Of a stretch of 64,000 nt of DNA, positions 22,938-33,740 are shown piece after piece. The DNA lies in assembly GCA_015680685.1 (NCBI GenBank), contig MNCI01022655.1, positions 366,302 to 430,301 on the forward strand, read 5' to 3'. This DNA comes from Gnetum montanum (taxonomy: Eukaryota > Streptophyta > Gnetopsida > Gnetales > Gnetaceae). The first letter of the stretch is position 1; every line of letters starts with the position of its first letter. The notes below the pieces were generated by a model. It worked only from the letters and a program-made list of their open reading frames with translations. It did not search any database and was not told the DNA's origin. The position numbers were made by a program, and so were the translations under genes.

Positions 22938-24420
22938 TCAAGATATATGCAATTGTCCCAAATAATGTTTTATATGCAAAACATTATATGGAAATTGCAA
23001 TTCCATGCCATCCAAGGTTGATAATTTGTAAGTATCCTCTAATAATTTCTTTGTAATTTGAAAGGGACCAATCCATGTCAGAGTAAACTTATTTGGTTTC
23101 TTCATATTCCATAATAAGACAAGGTCTCCTATCTTGAAAGTTCTTTTCAAAGCCTTTCTATCAAACCATCATTTAACTTGTGAGGTATTCTGTAACAAAT
23201 TATCCCTTGCTTTATCTACTTCAGCTTCTCTTTTAATAAGAAAAGTCATGAAACTTCTATCTTTATCAATCCTTTCACTATATCTTTGTACAAATTCAGA
23301 AGCTGAGCTTATAATCTTGTCTGTAATTCTAGCTGGCAAACCATAGACTAAGTTATATGGTGATGTCCCAATAGCTTTCTTGAATCTGATTCGATCTGAC
23401 CATAATGTAGATTGTAGATAATCAATCCAATTTCTTGGATTCCCATTTATTGATTTCTTGATATAAGCGATAAGCTTTTTATTGGTGGATTCTGCTAGGC
23501 CATTTCCTTGAGGATAATAATTTGATGAGGAAAATAAGAAGATGGATTTTGCAGATGCCCACCCGATAATCTCTTTGGATTTGAACGCGGGTCCATTGTC
23601 TGACACTAACACTTCGGGTACACCAAATCTATTTAGAATGTGGTCTTCTAAAAACTTAATCACGTCTGATGCTGAACTTCCTCTTAAAGCCTTTGCTTCA
23701 GACCATTTAGTGAAATAATCAGTAACTGTGAGAATAAACTTGTGTCCAGCTCTTGAAGGAGTAATTGTACCAATAAAATCCAAACCCCATTGTTGAAATG
23801 GTCTATCTGCAACTACTGGCTTTAAAGGGGCTCTAGCCCTTTTAATCTTGGGCCCATGAATTTGACATTTATAGCATTTTTGAATCTTTGAACTAATGTC
23901 TTGATACATAGAAGGCCAGTAATATCCATATCGAAGTATATGTTGCATAGTTGATTTAGGGGATTCATAAAATAGATTCAAATGATCATGAAATTGTTCT
24001 AAGATGAAACTAATTTGATCATTATGAACACATTCCAATAAAACTCCCCAAAAATCCATTCTGTATAATATACCATCTTTAACAACAAATCTTTGTGCTC
24101 TTTTGAAGAAAGCTCTCTTTTGACTTGCAGTTAAATTATTTGGGATTTTTCTTGTACTAAGAAATTTGAAAATCTCATCATACCAATTCTCTTCATGGGT
24201 GTCATGTGTATAAACTTCACTTTCTCTAGTCATTAACTTGGCTAGTCCCATTCCCTTAATTGTCTTGCATATTTCCAATGAAAATCTGAAACTTTGCAAC
24301 TTAATAAGCCATTTTCCTCTTTTCAATCCAATCTCATTTTGGGATAGGAATCACTTGACTGCAGGTTCAATTAGCATAATGTGAATTAGTGAACTTTCCA
24401 AATAATATTTAAAATGCTAA
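22938..24420 (-). pseudogene. RNase H tail and integrase of element B
   Basis: The minus strand carries a 385-codon open stretch (24326-23169) covering the end of the RNase H region, the zinc-binding domain (HDH...CYKCQIHG) and the catalytic core with LDFIG, VSDNG and GNGLAES, so the D, D, E triad is complete. A TGA at 23169 separates it from the C-terminal domain (23150-22938, KIGDLVLLWNMKK). Upstream, a TGA near 24347 and a TAG at 24417-24419 interrupt the frame. The TAG matches the TAG at 15328 in A. Confidence 0.88.
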
Positions 24421-24841
24421 AGTGCCTTGATGACTGCGAAAGCTTGTTTCTCTAAGTCTGAATAATTTAACTCTGAACCTTTCAACTAATACCCAAAGAA
24501 TCCAATTAGTTCATCTTGACCTTCATTATCCTTTTGTGTCAGAATGGTAGCGATAGAATCATTTGAAGCAAAAGAGTATAACCAAAAATCTTCTTTAAGT
24601 CTAGGCTTTACCAAATACAGAGCCTCTTGGATAGCCTTTTTAATTTATGATAAAGCTCTTTCTGATTCTGGTGTTTTCTCTACTTGAATATCCTTTTTTA
24701 ACATATGTATCAAAGGTTTGGTAATTTCAGTAAACCCGGGGATGAACTTTTTCACAAAGTTTATCTTCCTAAAGAAAGATCTAAGAGATTTCTTACTTGT
24801 GGGATGCTGAATATTCTGTACTACTTGGATTCGGGAATTGT
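24421..24841 (-). pseudogene. C-terminal end of RT and degenerate RNase H of element B
   Basis: It matches A from about 14905 (HNSRIQVVQNIQHP) through the RNase H start, with stops. It begins abruptly at 24841 where LTR sequence is fused. The palm domain and the YLDD motif are absent because of the internal deletion. Confidence 0.82.
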
Positions 24842-25715
24842 GGGATGGCAAGGTTGGAGGCAGAACCCAAAACTAAAGATTTTGCAACTGTCTTCCTTGT
24901 CCTCCACCGCGACCGCGTGTTGTGTTGGTGCCGCTGTCTTCATCGCAGCCCTCATCTCCCTCAAGTCGCCCGCAGCAACCCTCGGCCAGATCTAGACATG
25001 GCCAAGGCCATGGCCGCACGCGCTACAGAGACCACTACCTTTCTTCTTCTGCTGTTGCCGTTCATCCGCCTGCCTCGACCGCTGTCTCGTTTCGCCCGTC
25101 GCACGTTATCTGTTCTCCACCGATGCGGCCACCGACGTGCAGTGGAGCAAGGCCCTAGTATTGACTCGCGCGGTGCAGAAATTAGTAGGGTTTGGTTACC
25201 CTACTCACGCGGAGGTTTTTGTATTTCTGTTTGCAGAGGCGGCAGCCAACGTTGCTTATTGTCCCCAAAAAAAATGAAATGTTGATGTCTGATTCTCTCT
25301 CTTTTTTTTGAAAACAGCTTCTTTGAATTACGCGGCATGGCGCTTAGCAACAGTATGAACCTTCATCCGATGCAGATCATAATCAGAGGGCTCAGCACTG
25401 GGAACAGATCTCGAGCTCGCGGTTCTCTGGGAATTTTGATTTTCTGGAATGCAATGAATTTTGATTTTTGGAAACAGGAACAATTTATGTTACCTTTAAA
25501 AATTTAAATGATAAATTTATAATCCGAAAGTAAGGTGGAACAAAGACTCTGGAACCCTTTCCATCAAAATATGAATTGTCCTGCTGAATTTGTGTTGTTG
25601 CAGAGGTTACTTTCCAGAATAAAATGGATACAACACAAATTTTACTTAAGATGCCCTCTAATTTGTTATATCTTTATATCATATAAATGGTAAATTGGGC
25701 TTCTTCCATAATCCC
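24842..25715 (-). repeat. 5' LTR fragment of element B
   Basis: It matches 20838-21710 of the B 3' LTR. It is truncated at both ends: its inner side is fused to RT at 24841, and its outer end stops at the N at 25716 before the terminal CCAACA. It keeps more CpG sites than the 3' LTR copy (for example 'gaccgcgtgttg' against 'gaccgcatgttg'). The plus-strand ORF 24797-25285 crosses the RT/LTR fusion and is not a gene. Confidence 0.85.
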
Positions 25716-25716
25716 N
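25716..25716. other. Single N marking lost sequence
   Basis: The sequence before it is in the B 5' LTR, about 170-180 bp short of its terminus; the sequence after it is A's LTR. The N therefore stands for a gap of roughly that size plus two bases of the target duplication. Confidence 0.8.
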
Positions 25717-27362
25717 GGGATATTTCAGAAGTGTTTGATAACAGTTCCAGGCCTGGCGCCTTAGCATTCGGGCTTGAAGTTTCAAATTTGATTTTTTTTA
25801 GTCATTTTCACTCGAGTACAAGTGCACATAAAATATTTAAGAATAAGGTACCAGCAATATTTATGCCAAGGTAGATATTATATTATCACCTTGTTTATTA
25901 AAACATTAAGAGCTCCATAAGCATTCTTCAAATTTTAGAATAAGTAAAAAGGAAAGATTATTAAAGCTATACTTGTGAACAATTATGTGAAATTATTGGA
26001 ATCATTTTCAAAGGCAATATTTATGTATTTCCTAACTTCCTAACTTCCTAAGTTAAATACTCCCTAACTTGTTGGGCAAGTCACTTGGGAGAGAAGTTAG
26101 GTAAGATATTTTTGCATATGTAACTACCTTTGAAACCTATAAAAGGCTTCAAGGGGGAAGGAAAAGTGGAATCTCAAGAGGATCATAATCACATTGGGTC
26201 TCACACATCACACTTGGGATCTTGGAAGATTTGTAAAGAAGATTGCTTGTAACATGGCTTGCTAGAGTAAAGATTTCAGCCTCTTTGTCATGGTCCTGTG
26301 AGTTATGCATTTCATTTTTTGTTTTGTTTAAATTGTTTAGCTAGTGGTTTAGATAGTATCATCCTTGGCAAGTAATTTTGGGATTTTTAGATTGCTCTTA
26401 CTGTTCTTGTTGCCCGATAGAAATTTCTATTAAAATTTTGCCATAGAAGCGCTTGTGTTTAAAAGCCTTAAGAGCATTTTAGTAGTAAATTTCATTATTG
26501 TGCAACGTGTGGGAACTGCTATTGGGATTGTTGTAAGAGAGCCTCTGTTTGTAGTCACGCCGTTGAACAATTCAGTAGTCGAGAGGGTTCAGAAAATCTT
26601 TGGTATTTTGATGGGACCAGAATAGCTTCTTTTTATCTTTAAAGTGAATTCTCGTGGTATTTCAATCAGAAATTGTCAAGTCTTTTAAAGGTTCTGTTTG
26701 AATGCAATCGTTGACATCTATTATCTAGTCAAAATGGAGTCTCGTACGTGGTAGTTTACGCAGCAATTTTTGGTAGCATAATAGGATTGTCTTGAAGATA
26801 TTGCTTGTTTGAGCCTTGGAAGTTTGAACAATTCGTAGATATTGAATTTGGGATAGCTTTATTGCGAAGTTTTTACTCGTGTCATTTTACCTTGTTTAAA
26901 TATTTGAGGTCTACACAAATCTGCTTTCTTTTCGTTTTTGCTTATTTCCATCGAATCTTGCTCTATTTCTAGTTTTCTTGTAGAACTATCTCTTTCTCTG
27001 GGGAAAATTAGGAGTAGATTGTGGAGTTGTGATCAAATGTTTTTGCAAAATTTTATTTGTTACAAGTAGGTATTATAAGGACCGTGTAGACTAGACAGTT
27101 GAACAAAATAGGAAATTTTCAACAACTCACAGTATTTGGCAAAGTTGGCTAAATCTCTTTAAAGTAAGTCATTTGTAGTTTACACGCAACGCAATCATTA
27201 CATTTCTCACAACTGCACGCCGCAACAACACATCCACATACTCACATTAACTACTGAGTTTATTTGGAGGTATCTGGGCCTTGGTGTTGCCAGAGACTAG
27301 CAGACACCTAAATCCTATTCGAGGACACTCATTGACGGTCGCATCCCAAACGGTCGCCAACA
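25717..27362 (+). repeat. 3' LTR of element A, second part
   Basis: It matches 9249-10894 and ends CGGTCGCCAACA. It includes the TATA box at 26138-26145. Directly after it comes CCATA, the right target duplication. Confidence 0.92.
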
Positions 27363-27690
27363 CCATATCTTTATCATCCTCCACATCCCTCTACACATAC
27401 CCTACCACCTTCAACCTAGTTACCTACTACTCCATCCATGCAGTGAAATTCCTCCATGGCCACAACAATGAAATACTACGAGGGCTATACATTCATAACT
27501 GGTTTTTCAACCAAGTGGTCCAGATAATTGATCAAGGGAATGACCTTTCTTCTAACCCAGTAGTTCTCTCTAATCCTCACAATCTACTTCGACTAATTAT
27601 TCTACATCTCCATCACCCTCATCCTCTGCATCAAGTACCTTCGAGTGCCCTTCAAACCAAGTGTCACCTAGGATCTACACTGTAATGTTA
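27363..27690 (+). pseudogene. gag tail of element C, downstream part
   Basis: It continues the Pro/Tyr/Gln-rich gag tail after the target duplication CCATA. The same region is found in E (about 36350-36060, minus) and G (about 62600-62400, minus). A His/Leu-rich open frame here (ending 27685) is open in all three copies, but it looks like an overlapping shadow of the tail. Confidence 0.55.
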
Positions 27691-28230
27691 ACTCATGCTA
27701 TTTATGATTGGATCAAGGCTAGCAATATTCCTATAAAAAGATCTAACCTAGGCAGTCCACTCATCTATCTATAGATTGCTGGACAAAAGCCATGCAAAGC
27801 TCTTCTTAATTTTTGTTCTAGAGTTAACCTCATTTTCCATGACATGTACAAAGATTGGAACCTACCACCTCTTAAGAAGAGCAACATTTTTCTAGAATTA
27901 GTAAATTAGTCGATTATTGTCCCTTTGGAATTAGTAGAGGACATTATAACCATAGTTTGTGGGTGGTCCTATCCTATTGATTTTCTAGTAATCAAGGCGG
28001 AAAACTGCAAAAGTGACTTCCCCATCATTATGGAAATGGCTTGGTTAAGCACGGTTGATGTGCGAATGGGTATAAGGGACCTATCTCTAGAAATATCTAA
28101 GAAAAATGAACTAGGAAAAATTAAGAAGAAGTGTATTCCATGCATCACATATAGTGATAATGGGTGTAATTTCATGCAAAATATTTGGTCCATCAAGAGC
28201 ACATACATTAAGGCATGCAATTAGTGTGCA
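27691..28230 (+). pseudogene. Aspartic protease of element C
   Basis: Retropepsin-like region. The catalytic DSG/DLG position reads as a decayed LNFCSRVNLI (about 27805). It is followed by the conserved YKDWNLPPLKKSNIFLELV and PLELVEDIITIVCGWSYPIDFLV segments, and a flap-end PIIMEMAWLSTVDVRMGI, as in Athila proteases. Open from 27925 to 28224, with stops upstream. The protease would have processed gag-pol, but the catalytic Asp is lost. Confidence 0.75.
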
Positions 28231-29990
28231 TAGGACATCAACATTCAAAAGTGTCTGTACATAGTAGCCACAAAACAAGAGGGTACCTAGTGGCTGATAG
28301 TTGATTCAGATAATAGCATAATTTGCATGGAGTCAACTAAGAGCTTAACTTATGCATACGTTGAAGGCATGGACAAAATTGAACAAGTTCACTCCCAAAT
28401 CTCTAATGAAGATGACAATACCTATTGGGGAGAGTTGGAAATCCCTAATCACTTCAAGTATGAGCCCTTAGAACTAAAAAATTTACTAGCTGGAATAGAG
28501 TATACAATTTTAAAGAATGGTAAACTAGTCATCATTAATTCCAAACTTGCTCTAGAAAAAAAAATTTGTTGAAAGTGGTGAATAAATGGTCAACAACCTT
28601 TGCTTGGTCATATCCACAGATAATAGAAATTGATCTGAGGATATGTCAGCATCGCATCTACACCAACCTAGCCATAAAGCCTAAAAGGCAACTGCAGAGA
28701 TGGTTGAATCCCAAATTAAAGCAAATCATTAAGGAGGAGAGAAAACAACTCCTTAAGGTGGGGTTCATCTATCCAGTCATGAATAGTGAGTGGATTAGTC
28801 CACTTGTAATTGTACCAAAGAAGGATGGTAAATGGTGGGTCTACATCGACTTTAGGTTGTTAAATATGACAACATTTCAGGATCACTTTCCTTTGTTATT
28901 TATGGATCAAGTATTAGACACCATATCTAGGCACTATTATTATAGATTTTTGGACAGTTATAGTGGCTATTACCAAATCCAAATTTCACTTGAAAAACAA
29001 GCCAAGACAACATTGATGAATCCTTGGGGAACTTTTGCATACTGTAAGATGTCATTTGGCTTTTGTAATGCCCCTACAATGTTTCAACGGTTGGTCCTTA
29101 GTATCTTTCAATAGAAAATTGGTAGTGGTGTTGAAGTCTTTATGGATGACTTTTCCACCTATGGAGCAACCTTTGAGTAAGCTTTAGACTAACTTGAGCA
29201 AGTACTGAAGAGATGTGTAAAGAAAAACCTACGGCTCAACTGGAAAAAGAGCCATCTCATGGTCTAAGAAGGCATTATGCTAGGGCACTAAATTTCACAA
29301 AAGGGGATTGAGTTAGACCTAGAAAAGATAAGGATCATCCTAGGAATAACACATCAACTAGAGATCGTTAAAGATGTTTGGTCATTCCTTGGACACATTG
29401 GTTACTACTAAAGATTTATTGAGAATTTCTCTAAGATTGCAAAGTTGTTGGTAGAGCTTACAAAGAAAGATGCACCTTTTATTTAGACCAAGGAATGTGA
29501 ACATGCATTCCAACAATTAAAAGAGAAACTTGTAGAAACACCAATCCTACAAGTAGCATATTGATCCAAACCATTCCATCTAATGATAGACACATCTTAA
29601 TATGCTTTGGAAGTAGTGCTCACATAGATGGACAATAAGAAACATACATATTATATTCACTATGCAAGTCAAAGAATTGTGGAAGAATATTGAAATTACA
29701 CCACCATGGAGAAAGAGTTAATGGTAGTGGTGTACATGCTAGAAAATTTTAGATGAGCTAGGTTACAAAGTATTTGTACATACAGACCATAGTGCAATTC
29801 GCTTCTTTATGAATAAGCCAATGATGAGCCCTCATGTCATATGGTGGCTTGTGATCTTATAGGAATTCAATCTCACTATGGTAGATTAAAAAGGAATTGA
29901 GAATGTGGTCACCAATCATCACTCTCGCCTATGATGGGATAATAAAGAGGAGAGCCTGCTCTCTAATCAGTTTCTAGACAAAATTCTCTT
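28231..29990 (+). pseudogene. Reverse transcriptase and RNase H of element C
   Basis: A pre-RT segment (28327-28572) leads into RT: FIYPVMNSEWISPLVIVPKK, FLDSYSGYYQIQI, GTFAYCKMSFGFCNAPTMFQ, and the active-site region EVFMDDFS near 29140. Then come LNWKKSHLMV and a LGH connection. The FMDDF motif and these sequences are typical of Athila. RNase H follows (29560-29950) with MIDTS, YTTMEKELMVVVYMLENFR and a VHTDH-like motif. The open part is 28566-29114; after that, TAG/TAA stops occur every 20-40 codons, mostly where relatives have Gln. Confidence 0.85.
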
Positions 29991-30400
29991 TACTAGAGTA
30001 ATAGAAGAATAAACACCTAAAAAAGAAATATGGTATAATGGCATCCTCACATATGTTATCACTCAAGAGATGCCACAAGGCTTGGATTTTAGGTAGAAGC
30101 AACAATTTCTTCATCGAGTCAAATACTTCATGAAAATTAATGGACATCTTTATAAGGTGTGTGCCGATGGTTTGATTCGTTGGTGTGTCCTTGATGAAGA
30201 TCAACTATACATTATCCAAGATGATCATAAAGGGCCTTGTAGAGGCCACTATGTAGGGAGACACACAACCATAAAAATCTTGATGGAAAAATACTATTGG
30301 CCTATAATCTTTAGGGATGCCCACTAGTTCGTCAAGTCTTGTAAACATTGTCAATGTGATAGGGGGATGACCACTCGCATGGAAGGTTATCAATAGTGGA
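29991..30400 (+). pseudogene. Integrase zinc-binding domain of element C
   Basis: The HHCC finger is readable: YKVCADGLIRWCVLDEDQL, then GPCRGHYVGRHTTIKILMEK, YYWPIIFRDAH, and CKHCQCD near 30340. Directly after it the sequence jumps into ORF2. The DDE core seen in E (3881-4759) and G is absent, so C could not integrate by itself. Confidence 0.8.
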
Positions 30401-32184
30401 TTCAACCTTTGAGGTTGGTTCCAATTTTCTCTACCTAGAGAACGTAGATACCTTTGAGGTTGGATCCCAATGCTCAATAGGTGATGATGTCACTAGAAAC
30501 ACATCATCTATTTGTAGAATTCTTTAGGAATGCCACCATTTTCTCAGTGAGGTTGGATGAAGGTGAAGAGGCAATTGTCTTGGTGATGTAGCACCAAGGG
30601 AAAGAAACAATGGAAAAAGTGGTAGCTTAATGTGTACCTAAAGCATTCAATGCATGCATGATGTCTATAGAAGATGTATCTATACTCTAAGATGTGCAGA
30701 CATCTGTAGGAATGGTCAGTGAAAAGTTAGATGTAGCTCAACATGAAATTTTTTTGGAATAAATGGTAGGAACTGGGCAACCAACTCTGGATATCTTTGA
30801 TATTTTGAAGAAAATCACCACAACCTAGTCAAAATTACTAAATGCAAGGGGTAGATGCATCACTTTGGAGGGGAAACTAGAAATGACCCAAGAGCAAAAT
30901 CAATGCTTGGCCATAGAGGTTGCTAAACTTCATTCTTGACTTTCAAAAAAAACAATCCTTAGCCCAATAGTGATAAGAGATGAAGCTATCAAACAACTTC
31001 AAGAATGATTTCAAAAGGTTTAGGAGGAGGTAGTGATGACAATATTTAAATAGTTTGTAGTAGAAGCTAAAACACACTCAATTAACAAGGACTTGAATCA
31101 GATGCACTAGAATAATGAAGCATTGACTACATAAAATCATCACCTATGAAATGTTGATGCTTATAGAGATCAAATGTAAGAATTCATTCATCAATAGTAG
31201 GAGCATATTACCAAGGTAAACACTAAATTGAGTAAATTGATCATGGAGAACTACAATCTATCAACGGAGGAGGTATGCACCTTATGTCAAACATTTGCCA
31301 TTGAGATTGTTGCTTGGAAGAATGAAGCACTCAAATTTAAGAAAGTGAAAAATCACTACAAGGACTAGGTTGGTTTGCAAAAGGAAGTGAATGAAAAAAA
31401 AATCTAGATGACAAAGGAAAAAATGAATGAAGCCCTCCAGAAACTCCAGTAAGGAAGAGAGATGTGGCAGCCCATCCTTCATGGAATTGATGCCTACAAC
31501 AAAGCAGATATTTTCTTGAAGGAGTTGCAAATCGAGGAGATGATAGAGTACATGGAGTTGGCCAATCTCTAATATGCAAACTTAGCAATGTTGATTGCTA
31601 GATGGTCATGGTTGGAGTTAAAAAAATAAGTGGCTAGCTTGTATTTATTATACAAGGTCGAGTTCAAACACCACAAGGACAACAAGAAAAATCTTAAGAC
31701 TACTAATGCTAAACTTGAAGTTCTCAAAGGGTGATTTAGAGATCAATGATGTATCGCTAAGAACCTAGCTAGATGGATGAATGACTACCAAGAGTTGAAG
31801 AACATGGTGAGAGCATTCAACATTGAATGCAAATAGTTTGCTACCTGATTTATCAATGCCAAGGAGTTGTTTCTAGTAATCTTGTATCCTTGGGATGTGC
31901 CTGTTCCAATCCACATTGGGGAAGTTGTGTGGACGATGCATGATCCTAGGAGTAAGGAGGAGAAAATGAAAGCACTACTCGATGCTTTCTATCTCTCACT
32001 TGAAGTTGCAATAGTAGCAGGACAACCATAGCCACCTCAACCACTACTAGTGCATGAAGCTGGTGAAGGTCCCTCAAAACCTTAGGAACCACCATCACCT
32101 AGGACTGTTTGATCTTCTCCACTAAGCTTCACATCATCAAGGAACATGTTGTTTGATTTTGAAGAGTTGAATCATGGTGTTTAA
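30401..32184 (+). pseudogene. ORF2 of element C, coiled-coil protein in the env position
   Basis: A single reading frame of about 590 codons runs from about 30415 to a TAA at 32182 with no frameshift I can find, interrupted only by some 30 stop codons, mostly at plausible Gln positions. The predicted protein is Glu/Lys/Gln/Leu-rich with long heptad-like stretches (LEGKLEMTQEQNQCLAIEVA, LQKEVNEKK, EMIEYMELANL). A conserved globular-looking segment ILYPWDVPVPIHIGEVVW lies near 31890, and the tail is Pro/Ser-rich. No membrane helix or signal peptide is seen. Its first codons match E's ORF2 at 550-365. The N-terminal half is missing here through the same deletion that removed the integrase core. 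Confidence 0.65.
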
Positions 32185-32352
32185 TTTTGTGTCCTGAACA
32201 CCTTCATTTTTTGTAATGTGTTGATCTGTACACTCCATTTTTTGTTAAGTCAATCAATTTGTTTTGTGTGAAGAAACGTTAGTCAATAATCCCATACCTT
32301 TCCAATTTTTTAATAGAAATCAAGGATGATTTTTCATTTAGTTGTGAGGGTA

Positions 32353-33290
32353 TGATGAGTTATGTTAAGTTGGCTACATCGATGTAGCCTTGTCGACTGG
32401 GCCTTGTCGATGAGGCCTAGTTGGTCCATCTTACCATGCGTCGACAAGGCTCTGTCGATGGAATGTCAATTTTCTTGATTTTTGGCTATAAATACACACT
32501 TGCAACAACATTTGTGGAAATAAGTAAATTGTACTTGCAATGAAGCTCTTGCATTTTTTCCATTTGAAAGTTAGAATTTTTCCCTTGAGTGCCCGCAGTA
32601 GGAGTCATTAAGTGTATGGATCTTTATTTAAGCATTATTGTACCTAAGAATGATAGTGTGTGTAGCAATAAAGATGAGCTTTCTAATAAACCTTGCAGCA
32701 CTCTATAGATAGATTATCTATTTCATTTATGCATTTAATATTTTTATTTATTTATTAAATATTTCTAATTAGTTATTAATTATTTTCTAGTTACTATATT
32801 AATGAAGAAATTAAGCCAAATAGATTACACACATAAGTATGACTGCTTCGAGTGTAACACATATTCAGTTGGTAATCCTAGTAGCATTATTTTTTGGTAT
32901 GCCCAGTAGCATAGCACTTGGTCACCTAGCAATGGATATGTGTGTTCAAGATGTGTACAGAAAGTGGGAATGGATACTTATGTTAGGATTAGTTAAATGA
33001 TTAGTTAATTAGATAATTTAGAGTAGTTAATGAAATCCCTTTTTATCTATAATTTAAGCACCCAACTATGAAACATAACAATGATAAAAATTGAATGTCT
33101 CAGTTATACTTAACCATACCAATGAATGTCACAAGTGTAATCAGGAAGATAACAATTGACCTTAGGGCTAGATTCACTTTCTAAAGGACTAGTACACTGG
33201 GAAACGATAAAGTATGTAGAATTCGATTGGATTGTGTGTGAATGCTTGTGATTTGTATGGTAGGGAATAGGGGTACCTTGCCACTCATCA
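32353..33290 (+). repeat. 3' LTR of element C
   Basis: 938 bp, TGATGAGT...ACTCATCA, complete. U3 begins with CpG-containing palindromes (GTCGAC at two places, CATCGATG) that have mostly become TpG/CpA in the 5' LTR. A TATA-like ctataaatac lies near 32485. It is followed by ATGCC and the resumed integrase of E. The polypurine tract before it is decayed ('gtgagggta'). Confidence 0.87.
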
Positions 33291-33740
33291 ATGCCCCATA
33301 TGTTGAAAGATTCTAGTGGTTGAATCCACTATTGAGGACCTTCCATATGAGTGGTCATCCCCCCATCACATTGACAATGTTCACAAGACTTGATGAATTG
33401 GTGGGCATCCCTAAGGATTGTAGGCCAATAGTATAATTCCATCAAGATTTTTATGGCCATGCATCTCCCTGTATAGTGGCCTCTGCAAGGTCCTTCATGA
33501 GCATCTTGGAGAATGCATAGTTGATGTTCGTCAAGGACACACCAATGAATTAGGCCATCAGTAGACACCTTATAAAGGTGTTTGCTAATTTCCATAAAGT
33601 ATTTGGCCTGATGAATAAATTGTTATTTTTTTTAAAACCAAGTCTTGTGGCATCTCCTAAGTGATAAGATAGGTGAGGATGCCATTATACCATATTATTT
33701 TTGCTAACATTTGTTCACTTATTTCTCTTGTAAAGAGGAT
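33291..33740 (-). pseudogene. Integrase zinc-binding domain of element E
   Basis: An open stretch 33595-33329 reads HLYKVSTDGLIHWCVLDEH, then EGPCRGHYTGR, LYYWPTILRDAHQF and CEHCQCDGG, a complete HHCC-type finger that helps bind LTR ends. The catalytic core continues at 4759 beyond element C. Confidence 0.85.

Larger units (their letters stand above)
19179..25716 (-). mobile_element. Tat-like retrotransposon B, internally deleted, inside the 3' LTR of A
   Basis: B lies on the minus strand, close kin of A. In plus coordinates: 3' LTR (19179-21859), polypurine tract, accessory ORF, integrase, end of RT (to 24841), then directly a 5' LTR fragment (24842-25715). Everything between the middle of the 5' LTR and the middle of RT (LTR end, primer site, gag, protease, archaeal RNase H, front of RT) is deleted. 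The 5' LTR start, about 170-180 bp, is missing at the single N at 25716. The left border TGTTGGCGACC is the inverted LTR end. Confidence 0.88.
7981..27362 (+). mobile_element. Tat-like LTR retrotransposon A (contains nested B)
   Basis: Element A begins TGTTGGCAC and ends GTCGCCAACA, flanked by CCATA on both sides. Its own sequence is 7981-19178 plus 25717-27362 (about 12.8 kb). Order: 2.9 kb LTR, tRNA-Asn-type primer site, gag, protease, archaeal-type RNase H, RT, degenerate native RNase H, integrase, accessory ORF, polypurine tract, 3' LTR split by B. A hand comparison of the first 300 bp of the two LTRs shows only about six differences, so A is much younger than the Athila-like copies around it. 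Gag-pol carries about eight stops plus one frame change and is probably no longer functional. Confidence 0.92.
4760..33290 (+). mobile_element. Athila-like LTR retrotransposon C (contains nested A and B)
   Basis: Element C is bounded by related LTRs (4760-5673 and 32353-33290) and inserted into the integrase core of E. The 3' LTR has perfect 8-bp inverted termini TGATGAGT...ACTCATCA. The flanks are ACGCT on the left and ATGCC on the right, a plausible decayed 5-bp target duplication. Its own body is 4760-7980 plus 27363-33290 (about 9.1 kb): gag, protease, RT, RNase H, the integrase zinc finger, then ORF2. The integrase core and the front of ORF2 are missing, so this copy could not have integrated autonomously. 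Element A sits inside its gag region. Confidence 0.85.

Noticed and set aside
20835-25285. Plus-strand ORFs of 144 and 162 codons (20835-21269 and 24797-25285) with similar proteins
   Set aside because: Both lie in the GC-rich centre of the two LTR copies of element B, on the antisense strand. The similarity only reflects LTR duplication, and one starts inside RT across the deletion junction.
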